Source: DSWT01 sp035373625
GTDB lineage: Bacteria; Chloroflexota; Anaerolineae; B4-G1; SLSP01
Reading direction: 5' to 3'
DNA length: 64,000 nucleotides
NCBI GenBank assembly: GCA_035373625.1
Contig: DAOSNS010000002.1
Location: 189,301-253,300 of the forward strand
In this document: positions 1 to 7,812 of the stretch, piece after piece
Position numbering within the stretch: position 1 is the first letter of the stretch
How the letters are laid out: each line of letters opens with the position of its first letter
Position numbers and translations under genes: made by a program
Notes under the pieces: generated by a model
The model's input: only the letters and a program-made list of their open reading frames with translations
Told to the model about the DNA's origin: nothing
Database searches by the model: none

Positions 1-1
1 T

Positions 2-3000
2 GACCTGGATCATATTCTCCACGGCGTTTTGGACGAGGCCAGCCGCTTCAGTGCGGCAGATGCAGGATTGATAGCCGTCTTTAACGGAACGGATTTTGAG
101 TTACGGGTCTCTCGGGGATACGATGAGGCGGCATTGGAGGTGATCCAACACCTCATACATAATATGGAGCCGACTTCACCTATGGCGCGGTTTTTAGCGC
201 ATCAAGATACCGTTTATATCCCCGATGTCGCACAGTTGCCGGACGCCGCGGCTTTTCCACCCGGCGCACGGACGCTGTTGGCAGAGCCGGTTTTTTATGA
301 ACAGCAACTGGCGGCGGTGATCCTCCTGCAAAGCTATCGGCCGGCGGCCTTCCCACCGGTAGTGTTGGAATTTGTCGGTGGGTTGGCGGTGCAAACTTCC
401 ATCGCGGTAGGCAACGCGCGGCGCTATCTGGAGCAACTCGAACGCGGCGAATTGATGCACAAACGCGCGGAACAGATGTCGCTCTTGCTGGAAGTCTCGC
501 GCACGATGCGTTCAGACCGTCCGCTGGATGAGACTTTGCTCGACATTGCCTACGCCGTGCAGGAAGGCACTGGCTTTAACATCGTTTTGATCAGTGTCGT
601 CGAGGGACTCAGCGTGCGCCGGGTGGCCGGCGCAGGGATTCCGTTGGCGCGTCTGGAGCAGATGAAGGCCGTGCGTCACCCCTGGCCCCGCATCCGTGCC
701 CTGTTTCAGGAAAGATTCCGGTTGGGGCGATGTTATTACATTCCCGCGGAGTATTACGAAGAACTCTTCAGCGGCGTAGACGTCTTCATCCCCGGCCCGA
801 CAGAGATAGAACGTCAGCCGGGTATGTGGCATCCTAAAGACACCTTCATCATCCCTCTGTACGGCAGCCACGGCGACATTGTGGGCATCATGTCGGTAGA
901 TGACCCCCTGGATGGGCGCGCCCCCACAGCTTTGACCGCCGAGGTCATCGAGATCTTCGCGGCTCAGGTGGCGTTGGCGATTGAAAACAACCGCTTGATC
1001 GAGGACTTGCAGCGCCAGCTCAATACCCTGCGCCTGTTCAACGAACTGAGCCGCTCGATCACCACCAAGTTGGATTTGCCGTTGGTTTTGAATACCGTCG
1101 TACAATCGGTGACGAACCTGCTGAATTACGATTACGCCACCATCTTCCTACAAGACAAAACCGGACAGCACTTTGTCCCCCTGGCGACCTCGGGTTATGC
1201 CCTTGAGCTGCTGGCCGGCAAGTCCTTCGAACAGGATGAAGGCGCCGTGGCTACCGTGGCGCGCACCGGGATGCCCCTGGTTATCGAAGACGCGGATACC
1301 GATCCTCACCCCCGTATTGGACCGCCGGGCGTCGGCTCGTCTATTATGGTGCCGTTGATGGTAGAAGGACGCTCGGTGGGGATCCTGGTCGCCGATCGCA
1401 AGATCAAGGGCGATTTTACCCCTGCCGCCGTGGCGACACTCACGGCGCTGGCCGATCAGGTGGCGGTGGCCGTCGAAAACGCACGGCTGTTCGAAGAGGT
1501 CAAGCGCTTCAGTGAAGAGTTGGAGTTGCGGGTGGCAGAACGTACCCGTGAACTGGCCGAGGCGTTGGAAGACCTGCGGCTGCAACGTGACCGTTCGAGC
1601 GTGCTCTATCACATCGCTTCCGAGTTGGTCGCCAGTCTCGATATTGACCGCGTGCTGAGCCAGGCGTTGATGCTCCTGCAGAAAGCGGTCAAGGCTTCGC
1701 GCAGTGCCGTGATCCTGCTCGACAACAACACCGGTAAACTTTTCTACCGCGCGGCCATCGGACACACGGAGCCGATACCGCCGGGTGGAAAATTGGCGCC
1801 TTTCGGGCGCAACGAAGGCGTAGTGGGATGGGTGCTCACACAGCGCACCGCGCTGATCATCCCCAACGCCCTGGAAGACGAGCGGTGTATGGTGATGGGT
1901 GACAAGACGGTGCGTTCCGTCATGGCCGTGCCCATTTTGGGTGGCGCCGGAGAGTCGTTGGGCGTGATCCTCTTGCAATCGTCAGTGGAAGATGTGTTTG
2001 GAGAGCAAGAATTGCACCTGGTGGAAGCCGCCGCCGTGCAATTGGGCAACGCTCTGAACAATGCCGAACTCTATCGCCTGATCCGTGAGCAGGCCGAACG
2101 TCTCGGCGCCATGCTGCGTGAGCAACAGAACGAGGCGGCGAAGAACAAAGCCATTCTGGAAGGCATCGCCGATGGGGTGATGGTCGGCGACGCCACCGGC
2201 CGGGTCATTCTCTTCAACGCAGCCGCCGAGCGCGTCCTCTCCATCAGCCGTGAGCAGGCATTGGGACGCTCCCAGGACGAGATCCTGGGGTTGTATGGCA
2301 GCGCCGCGCACGAATGGTTGGCACAAATTGCCCGCTGGCGTGCGGATCCTAAGAGTTATAGCGCCAGTGACTTTCTGGCGCACCAGATGGAGGTGGGACG
2401 GCGTTTCGTCAGCATGCACCTGTCGCCGGTCATCTCGCCGTCCCAGGAATTCCTGGGAATTGTGGCGGTCTTCCGTGACATCACGGCCGAGGTGGAAGCC
2501 GACCGCGCCAAGAGCGATTTTGTGTCCACCGTCTCCCATGAACTGCGCACCCCGATGACTTCCATCGTGGGGTACGTGGATTTGATTCTGATGGGGGCGA
2601 CCGGTCCGCTATCGGATATGCAGCGCGAATTCTTGAAAAAGGTCAAGACGAACTCCGAACGGCTGACCAAACTGGTCAACGACCTGCTGGACATCTCGCG
2701 TATCGAGACGGGGCGCGTGGTGTTACAAATGGCGCCCGTGGCGATCGAAGAGGTCATCAAACAGGTTGCGGATTTGCTGCATCCCAAGATCGTGGAGAAG
2801 GAACAGCAGTTATCGTTGATCCTACCGCCTGCCCTGCCCAAAGTCTACGGCGACCGCGACCGGTTGGCGCAGATCGTGACGAACATCGTGGGGAATGCTC
2901 ACAAATACACGCCCGTAGGCGGCCATATCAGCGTATATGCCTACGTGCGTCAGGCGAAATTGCATGTCGCCGTTTCCGATACCGGCATCGGCATTGCGCC

Positions 3001-3991
3001 CGAAAACCAGAAGAAGATTTTCGAGCGTTTCTACCGCGTCGAGAACGACCCTGCCGTCTATGAAGTCTCCGGGACGGGGCTGGGGTTGGCGATCTCGTTA
3101 TCGTTGATTCAGATGCACGGGGGGAGCATCTCGCTGGACAGTGCCCTGGGAAAAGGGAGCACCTTCACCTTCTCCGTGCCGCTTGCCGAAGGTGAGCCGA
3201 CGGCGGATGTCGGTCTGGTGCCCCCGCGGATCGCCGGTGAGGCGAAAGCGACTATTTTGGTGGTCGAGGACGACCGCGAGAGCGCCGATCTCCTGAAGAT
3301 CATGTTGCACCAAGACGATGTGGAGTTTTTGACCGCCGTTTCCGGGGAAGAAGCCTTGCGCCTGGCCCGTGAAAAGCATCCTGACGTGATCTCGTTGGAC
3401 ATCCGCCTGCCGGACCTGGATGGCTTCGAGGTATTGCAATTGCTGAAGCGTGACCCTGAAACTGCCGATATACCGGTTGTCATTGTTTCGGTGATCTCGG
3501 ATCGAGCGCGGGGATTGCGTCTGGGGGCGACGGAGTATTTGGTCAAGCCGTTGAACGAGGAGCGGTTGCGTGAGGCGATCTTGCCCTTGCTTAACAAACG
3601 CGGCACCGTCGTGGTGGCCAGCAATGACCGCGACTTCCTGGATCCTTTGCGCGCCGCGTTGCAGCTTCACAGCATCTACGTGCGCACCGCCCGCAATGGG
3701 GAGCGCGCGCTGGATATTGCTCACACCTTACACCCGGAAGTCGTCGTGTTGGACCATCCTTTGCCCGATATGGCCGGTTATCAGGTTGTGGAGAAACTCA
3801 AACAAGATATGGACACGGCGGATACGGCTGTGATTATGTTGACCGAGGGGGATGCCGCGGCAACCGCAGAGGGAAGCAGCGTTGAGATACCCCGGTCGGT
3901 ACAGCTTTTGCCCAAGCGGTTCCCTGTGGAGGAACTCGCTGCCAGGGTTTCACGCCTTGTTCAGGGGAATGGAGAATTAAAGGAGTCGTAA
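2..3991 (+). CDS. Multi-GAF/PAS hybrid sensor histidine kinase, 5' end outside window
   Basis: A hybrid histidine kinase that senses a signal and relays phosphate to built-in receivers. The frame is open to the window edge and the first GAF domain lacks its start, so the gene begins upstream. Counting from the TTG codon at 29: GAF about 1-130, GAF 150-320, GAF 340-490, a coiled coil near 495-525, GAF 525-685, PAS about 705-820, then HisKA with the phospho-accepting His837 in SHELRTPM, and an HATPase with VSDTGIGIAP and GTGLGLAIS motifs. Two receiver domains follow (about 1075-1190 and 1192-1315), each keeping its aspartate (SLDIRLPD and VLDHPLPD). There is no transmembrane segment, so it is probably cytosolic. 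A lone receiver gene follows after 2 bases and is the likely phosphorelay partner. The ligand is unknown. Confidence 0.93.
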   Translation, partial: DLDHILHGVLDEASRFSAADAGLIAVFNGTDFELRVSRGYDEAALEVIQHLIHNMEPTSPMARFLAHQDTVYIPDVAQLPDAAAFPPGARTLLAEPVFYEQQLAAVILLQSYRPAAFPPVVLEFVGGLAVQTSIAVGNARRYLEQLERGELMHKRAEQMSLLLEVSRTMRSDRPLDETLLDIAYAVQEGTGFNIVLISVVEGLSVRRVAGAGIPLARLEQMKAVRHPWPRIRALFQERFRLGRCYYIPAEYYEELFSGVDVFIPGPTEIERQPGMWHPKDTFIIPLYGSHGDIVGIMSVDDPLDGRAPTALTAEVIEIFAAQVALAIENNRLIEDLQRQLNTLRLFNELSRSITTKLDLPLVLNTVVQSVTNLLNYDYATIFLQDKTGQHFVPLATSGYALELLAGKSFEQDEGAVATVARTGMPLVIEDADTDPHPRIGPPGVGSSIMVPLMVEGRSVGILVADRKIKGDFTPAAVATLTALADQVAVAVENARLFEEVKRFSEELELRVAERTRELAEALEDLRLQRDRSSVLYHIASELVASLDIDRVLSQALMLLQKAVKASRSAVILLDNNTGKLFYRAAIGHTEPIPPGGKLAPFGRNEGVVGWVLTQRTALIIPNALEDERCMVMGDKTVRSVMAVPILGGAGESLGVILLQSSVEDVFGEQELHLVEAAAVQLGNALNNAELYRLIREQAERLGAMLREQQNEAAKNKAILEGIADGVMVGDATGRVILFNAAAERVLSISREQALGRSQDEILGLYGSAAHEWLAQIARWRADPKSYSASDFLAHQMEVGRRFVSMHLSPVISPSQEFLGIVAVFRDITAEVEADRAKSDFVSTVSHELRTPMTSIVGYVDLILMGATGPLSDMQREFLKKVKTNSERLTKLVNDLLDISRIETGRVVLQMAPVAIEEVIKQVADLLHPKIVEKEQQLSLILPPALPKVYGDRDRLAQIVTNIVGNAHKYTPVGGHISVYAYVRQAKLHVAVSDTGIGIAPENQKKIFERFYRVENDPAVYEVSGTGLGLAISLSLIQMHGGSISLDSALGKGSTFTFSVPLAEGEPTADVGLVPPRIAGEAKATILVVEDDRESADLLKIMLHQDDVEFLTAVSGEEALRLAREKHPDVISLDIRLPDLDGFEVLQLLKRDPETADIPVVIVSVISDRARGLRLGATEYLVKPLNEERLREAILPLLNKRGTVVVASNDRDFLDPLRAALQLHSIYVRTARNGERALDIAHTLHPEVVVLDHPLPDMAGYQVVEKLKQDMDTADTAVIMLTEGDAAATAEGSSVEIPRSVQLLPKRFPVEELAARVSRLVQGNGELKES

Positions 3992-3993
3992 GC

Positions 3994-4371
3994 ATGGCTA
4001 AAATCTTGGTCGCTGAAGATGAACGTGACATTCGTGAATTGATAGCATTTACTTTACGGTTTGCCGGGTTTGATGTCGAGCTGGCCACCAATGGCCTTGA
4101 AGCTGTGGAGAAAGCGCAACAGATCATCCCGGACTTGATCCTGATGGATGTACGGATGCCACGCATGACCGGCTATCAGGCGTGTGGAGTGTTAAAGGAA
4201 AACCACTCTACCCAGGATATTCCCGTGATTTTCCTCTCCGCAAAAGGCCAGGAGAGCGAAATCCAGGAAGGCCTGGAAGCTGGGGCTATGGAATACATCT
4301 TGAAACCCTTTGCGCCTGATGAGCTTACAGCACAGGTGAACAGGATTTTGAAGGAACTCGGTAAAGCTTGA
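3994..4371 (+). CDS. Stand-alone receiver-domain response regulator (CheY-like)
   Basis: A 125-residue single receiver domain with no output domain. Acidic pocket residues E8 and D9, phospho-acceptor D52 in LILMDVRMP, the S82 switch position and K104 in LKPF are all present, so it should be phosphorylatable. A good Shine-Dalgarno (AAAGGAG) lies just upstream. It follows the hybrid kinase by 2 bases, which suggests translational coupling and that this protein takes phosphate from that kinase. As a receiver alone it would act by protein-protein contact or as a phosphorelay intermediate; the target is not visible here. Confidence 0.93.
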   Translation: MAKILVAEDERDIRELIAFTLRFAGFDVELATNGLEAVEKAQQIIPDLILMDVRMPRMTGYQACGVLKENHSTQDIPVIFLSAKGQESEIQEGLEAGAMEYILKPFAPDELTAQVNRILKELGKA

Positions 4372-4393
4372 CCTGCGGGTTGGAGTTCGGCTT

Positions 4394-5182
4394 ATGAGCG
4401 CGATTATTCTTGAAAGCAGTCTCGTCCATTACGAGGCTTTGGGACGTGGCAAACCTCTGCTCTTTCTCCATGATTGGCTGGGGTCGTGGCGCTATTGGGT
4501 GCCGACGATGGTGGATATGTCATCCTCCCATCGCGCGTATGCGTTGGATTTCTGGGGGTTTGGCGATTCCGACAAAGTGGCAACGCGCTACAGCATCCCC
4601 GGCTACGTGAGCCAGGTTGAGCTGTTTATGGATCAAATGGGCATTAGCAGCGTCCCTATTATCGGTCACGGCCTGGGTGGGGTTGTGGGCGCCAACTTCG
4701 CGCTGGCACACCCGGAGCGCGTCGAGCAGTTGATGACCGTCTGCACCCCCCTCAGCCCCAATGACATCGCGCGTTCGTTGAGTGGCTATAGCGGTGGTGA
4801 CAATCCGGCAAAGGTTATTCTGGGACGCCGGCTCAAATCCTACGAGGAAGTGGATATCGAAGCCGCTAAGACCGACGCTAACGCCGTTGTGCAAAGCGTG
4901 CGTTACGTGTTGGGGCACAATCTCCTGGATGTGCTGGAAAACCTGGAGATTCCGGTGTTGCTGGTCTGTGGGCGTGAAGACCCCATCATCCAGCCGCCCG
5001 ATGATGAGGTGTTGGAAGGCCTGAGCTATAACGTCTATCCGTTTATTTTCGAGACGGCGCAGCATTATCCGATGCTGGAAGAAACCAGCAAATTTGACCG
5101 CCTGCTGCGCGATTTCCTGGTTCACAAGGATAACTGGGACGAAATCGAAGTGAAGGATGAATGGCGGAGACGCATGCGCTAA
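4394..5182 (+). CDS. Alpha/beta-hydrolase-fold protein lacking the usual nucleophile
   Basis: A 262-residue alpha/beta hydrolase fold with the usual order of motifs: an oxyanion-side HDWLGS at about 26-31, the nucleophile elbow at 91-96, an acid in GREDP (D196) and a histidine at H224 in AQHYP. The elbow reads G-H-G-L-G-G, so the residue that should be Ser, Asp or Cys is Gly93; the codon is ggc and the surrounding frame is clean. Unless another residue substitutes, it should not act as a normal hydrolase and may be a binding or signalling protein. It follows the receiver gene closely, so it may belong to the same transcript. A strong hairpin ends the unit downstream. Confidence 0.85.
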   Translation: MSAIILESSLVHYEALGRGKPLLFLHDWLGSWRYWVPTMVDMSSSHRAYALDFWGFGDSDKVATRYSIPGYVSQVELFMDQMGISSVPIIGHGLGGVVGANFALAHPERVEQLMTVCTPLSPNDIARSLSGYSGGDNPAKVILGRRLKSYEEVDIEAAKTDANAVVQSVRYVLGHNLLDVLENLEIPVLLVCGREDPIIQPPDDEVLEGLSYNVYPFIFETAQHYPMLEETSKFDRLLRDFLVHKDNWDEIEVKDEWRRRMR

Positions 5183-5191
5183 CTCCATCAT

Positions 5192-5224
5192 AAACCCTCA
5201 AGGTTTGCAACACCTTGAGGGTTT
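5192..5224 (+). terminator. Perfect 12-bp stem-loop after the hydrolase gene
   Basis: AAACCCTCAAGG (5192-5203) pairs perfectly with CCTTGAGGGTTT (5213-5224) around a 9-base loop. The following bases are GTGTGT rather than a pure T run, so termination may be partial. The hairpin separates the signalling genes from the amidase gene. Confidence 0.65.
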
Positions 5225-5248
5225 GTGTGTAATCGGTGGGATGTGACA

Positions 5249-6016
5249 ATGATGAACAAGAATGTTGTCAGCGCCGATCCCTGGGCCATAGGATGGCTCA
5301 TGCGGTCGCTTGTTTTGCTCGCCGTCCTGGCGGCCTTTGGGGTCCCCTTGGGGGTGATTCCCATTGTGGCGGTGACATCCCCGGTGGAGAAGGAAACCGC
5401 GCAAGCCGATGGGCGGATCGTCATTCCCCTGAGCACTTCCGCGCCAACCCCCACCGTAGCCCCGTTGACCCCCGTACCGCATACCCCGCACGTCGGCATC
5501 ATTGCCGGCCATCACGGCAACGATAGTGGCGCTCTCTGCCCGGACGGTTTGCAGGAGGCGGATATTAACCTCGATGTAGCGCGGCGGGTGGTGGCATTGC
5601 TGATGCAATACGGCTGGAATGTTGACCTGTTAGATGAATTTGACGTGCGCTTGAACGACTACAAAGCAGATGCCTTGCTCTCCATTCATGCCGATTCTTG
5701 TAGCTTTCCGGGGAAATCCGGCTTCAAAATCACACGCGCCGAATCTGGCCTGCATGTCTCTTCTGCGGATGCCCTGGTGGATTGTATCATCCGCCATTAT
5801 GCCGGGCGCACCGGCCTGGCGTTTGACGCGGACACCATCACATACGATATGACCCGCTATCATGCTTACTACGAGATTGACCGCAACACCCCGGCTGCGA
5901 TTATCGAAATCGGCTTTATGCTGGATGACCGCGAACTTTTGACGCAGCGCCCTGACGTTGTCGCGCAGGGCATCGCGGATGGCCTGCGCTGCTTCATTGT
6001 CGGCGAAACCCCTTGA
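5249..6016 (+). CDS. N-acetylmuramoyl-L-alanine amidase (Amidase_3 family)
   Basis: Cleaves the amide bond between N-acetylmuramic acid and the stem peptide of peptidoglycan, outside the membrane. The 255-residue protein has a membrane anchor or signal segment at about 18-43, a Pro/Thr-rich linker at about 62-80, then an Amidase_3 domain with zinc ligands H88 (AGHHG), E103 (LQEAD) and H147 (SIHAD) and the catalytic E220 (IIEIGF). An earlier in-frame GTG at 5225 exists, but it lies at the hairpin edge; the ATG at 5249 has GGTGGGA about 8 bases upstream and is preferred. It is probably a cell-wall remodelling enzyme, transcribed alone. Confidence 0.88.
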   Translation: MMNKNVVSADPWAIGWLMRSLVLLAVLAAFGVPLGVIPIVAVTSPVEKETAQADGRIVIPLSTSAPTPTVAPLTPVPHTPHVGIIAGHHGNDSGALCPDGLQEADINLDVARRVVALLMQYGWNVDLLDEFDVRLNDYKADALLSIHADSCSFPGKSGFKITRAESGLHVSSADALVDCIIRHYAGRTGLAFDADTITYDMTRYHAYYEIDRNTPAAIIEIGFMLDDRELLTQRPDVVAQGIADGLRCFIVGETP

Positions 6017-6036
6017 TTCATGCCTTGGGTATAAAT

Positions 6037-6064
6037 TTGCGCTTTGCGCTGAGCGGTGTAGAAT
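6037..6064 (+). promoter_or_regulatory. Sigma-70 type promoter for ssb
   Basis: TTGCGC (6037-6042), 16-base spacer, TAGAAT (6059-6064), about 70 bases upstream of the ssb start. Predicted by eye. Confidence 0.5.
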
Positions 6065-6136
6065 GATTGTAAATCGGCGTGCTGTTCCGCGGATTTACTT
6101 TCATTATCTTCACCATGACGAAAAGGAGGTATACCT

Positions 6137-6562
6137 ATGGCGTATCAGAAGTTGATCATTGTTGGGAATCTGGGCCGTGACCCGGAAATGCGTTATACCC
6201 CTGATGGAACACCGGTGACGACGCTCAGCGTGGCGACAAACCGCAAGTGGAACAATCCTGACGGGACGAAGGGTGAAGAGACCACCTGGTTCCGGGTAAC
6301 GGTGTGGCGCAAGCAGGCCGAAGTCGCGGCGCAATACCTGAGCAAGGGACAGCAGGTGATGATCGAAGGTCGCTTGGCGCCCGATAGAAACACCGGTGGC
6401 CCACGTATTTGGACACGGCAGGACGGCACGGCCGGTGCCAGTTATGAGGTCACTGCGGACCGCATCGTCTTGTTGGGCAGCCGCGGCGGCGAGGTCGGCG
6501 GCGCCGCCGCTGTGGCGGAGACGCCGGAAGACTATACCGGCGAGGAAGAGATTCCCTTCTAG
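6137..6562 (+). CDS. ssb: Single-stranded DNA-binding protein
   Basis: Binds single-stranded DNA in replication, recombination and repair. The 141-residue protein has a typical OB fold from the N terminus (KLIIVGNLGRDPEMRYTPDG, then a VATNRKW and TWFRVTVW core) and ends in the acidic tip EEEIPF that recruits partner proteins. The spacer between fold and tip is short. A near-perfect ribosome-binding site (AAAAGGAGG) lies 8 bases before the ATG, which suggests strong expression. It has its own promoter and terminator, so it is probably monocistronic rather than part of an rpsF-ssb-rpsR operon. Confidence 0.97.
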   Translation: MAYQKLIIVGNLGRDPEMRYTPDGTPVTTLSVATNRKWNNPDGTKGEETTWFRVTVWRKQAEVAAQYLSKGQQVMIEGRLAPDRNTGGPRIWTRQDGTAGASYEVTADRIVLLGSRGGEVGGAAAVAETPEDYTGEEEIPF

Positions 6563-6585
6563 AGAGCCGGAGAGTGTCATTGAAC

Positions 6586-6620
6586 AACAGAGGGGCGCAT
6601 CGCATGCCCCTCTGTTCTTT
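6586..6620 (+). terminator. Rho-independent terminator of ssb
   Basis: AACAGAGGGGC (6586-6596) pairs with GCCCCTCTGTT (6606-6616) and is followed by CTTT. An 11-bp GC-rich stem directly after ssb. Confidence 0.75.
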
Positions 6621-6711
6621 GAAAGTAATCTATCCACGCGAATCACGGATTTTTGCTTTCCAATCCGTTTCATCCGTTAAAGCCGTTGACGTTTTCAAGG
6701 GGGATGAATAG

Positions 6712-7029
6712 ATGGCCATGAAACCCAAATCCATAAATGTGGAATTGCCTGCCGGACTTGAACCTATCTACGCCAACTTTGCCTTGATTTCGCATACCCC
6801 GTCTGAAATTATCTTTGATATGGCGCAGATGTTGCCCAATCAACCGCAGGTACGCATCAAAGCGCGTGTGGTCTTCACGCCGCTCAACGCGAAGTTGCTG
6901 CTGCGCGCCTTGCAAGATAATCTTGCCAAATATGAGGCGACCTTCGGCGAGATCACGATCCCCGGTCAGGGGGATGACCTGGTGCGTGCTTTCTTCGGAG
7001 GCATTCATCCGCCGGATACGGAGGGATAG
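6712..7029 (+). CDS. DUF3467 family protein
   Basis: A 105-residue protein matching the DUF3467 pattern: a YANFALISHTPSEIIFD stretch near residues 19-35, a RVVFTPLNAKLLLRAL block near 53-68 and a NLAKYEATFGEI block near 71-82. The molecular role of this family is not established. The ATG at 6712 has a GGGGG stretch about 8 bases upstream. The gene is followed after 2 bases by a translin-like gene, so the two are very probably co-transcribed and may act together on nucleic acid, but that is inference from context only. Confidence 0.85.
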   Translation: MAMKPKSINVELPAGLEPIYANFALISHTPSEIIFDMAQMLPNQPQVRIKARVVFTPLNAKLLLRALQDNLAKYEATFGEITIPGQGDDLVRAFFGGIHPPDTEG

Positions 7030-7031
7030 GG

Positions 7032-7682
7032 ATGAACGAAGTCCTGCAAGGATGGCTTGATCAATTGGCGACGGCAGCGCATGCCGATTTAGAGGTGCGT
7101 AATCGCGCCCGCGACGCGGCACTACAGCAGAGCCGCGAGTTGATTCGCCTGTGCTCCAGTGCTATTCGGGCGGGTCACCGCGAGCTGTGGACCGAAGCCA
7201 ACGCCCTGTTGAATGAGGCGGAGGCGGTCGGGCGGGCAATGCAGGCATTGTTGACGCCTTATCCGGATTTATTCTACGCCGGTTATACCCAGGATGCGTT
7301 CAAAGAACTGGTCGAGGCCCGCGTCACGCTGGCATTGATCTCGGACGGCACTTTGCCACCGTTGGAGAGCCTGAATTTGCCGTATGATACTTGTCTCAAC
7401 GGTGTGTGTGAGGCCGCCAGTGAGCTGCGCCGCCGCTGCCTGGATGTGCTGCGGCAGGGGGCGTTGGATGAGGCCGAACGTCTGCTGGCGGCAATGGATG
7501 CAGTTTACGAGGTCCTGATGTCGTTCAGCTATCCCGATGCGATTACCGGCGGCCTGCGTCATCGCGTGGATCAACTGCGGGGCGTCCTGGAACGCACGCG
7601 CGGCGACCTCACCAACAGCGTACAGATGCAACGCCTGTTACACGCCCTCGAAACTGCCGAAACCCATACCGACAAGATTTGA
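7032..7682 (+). CDS. Translin-family protein
   Basis: A 216-residue all-helical protein resembling the translin/TRAX family, which binds and in some members cleaves RNA or single-stranded DNA. Supporting stretches are LIRLCSSAIR at about 37-46, the FYAGYTQDAFKELVEARVTL region at about 77-96, and the conserved C-terminal block containing LMSFSYPDAITGGLRHRVD and ERTRGDLT, typical of the family. Length fits the family (about 200-230). Bacterial members are uncommon and have no settled function. It sits 2 bases after a DUF3467 gene, which points to a two-gene operon. The family call rests on motif memory, not an alignment. Confidence 0.8.
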   Translation: MNEVLQGWLDQLATAAHADLEVRNRARDAALQQSRELIRLCSSAIRAGHRELWTEANALLNEAEAVGRAMQALLTPYPDLFYAGYTQDAFKELVEARVTLALISDGTLPPLESLNLPYDTCLNGVCEAASELRRRCLDVLRQGALDEAERLLAAMDAVYEVLMSFSYPDAITGGLRHRVDQLRGVLERTRGDLTNSVQMQRLLHALETAETHTDKI

Positions 7683-7756
7683 CAGTCGGCAAAAATCGTT
7701 TATCTATAAAAGTAGGAATTAGGGATCAGGTGGTTCGCAATTGGTGATCCGTAGTT

Positions 7757-7798
7757 CGCCATTCACCGTTCATCATTCGCCATTCACTATTCATCATT
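7757..7798. repeat. Two tandem 21-bp units before the sat/cysC start
   Basis: Unit 1 (7757-7777) and unit 2 (7778-7798) differ at two positions and are made of the words ATTCACC and ATTCATC. This low-complexity tract ends just before the Shine-Dalgarno of the next gene. Similar word-repeat tracts recur between genes elsewhere in the window. Confidence 0.8.
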
Positions 7799-7812
7799 CG
7801 CAAGGAGTTCTC

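Noticed and set aside
7683..7812. A riboswitch before the sulfate-activation gene
   Set aside because: The leader is mostly repeat words and shows no SAM or other riboswitch core that I can recognise.
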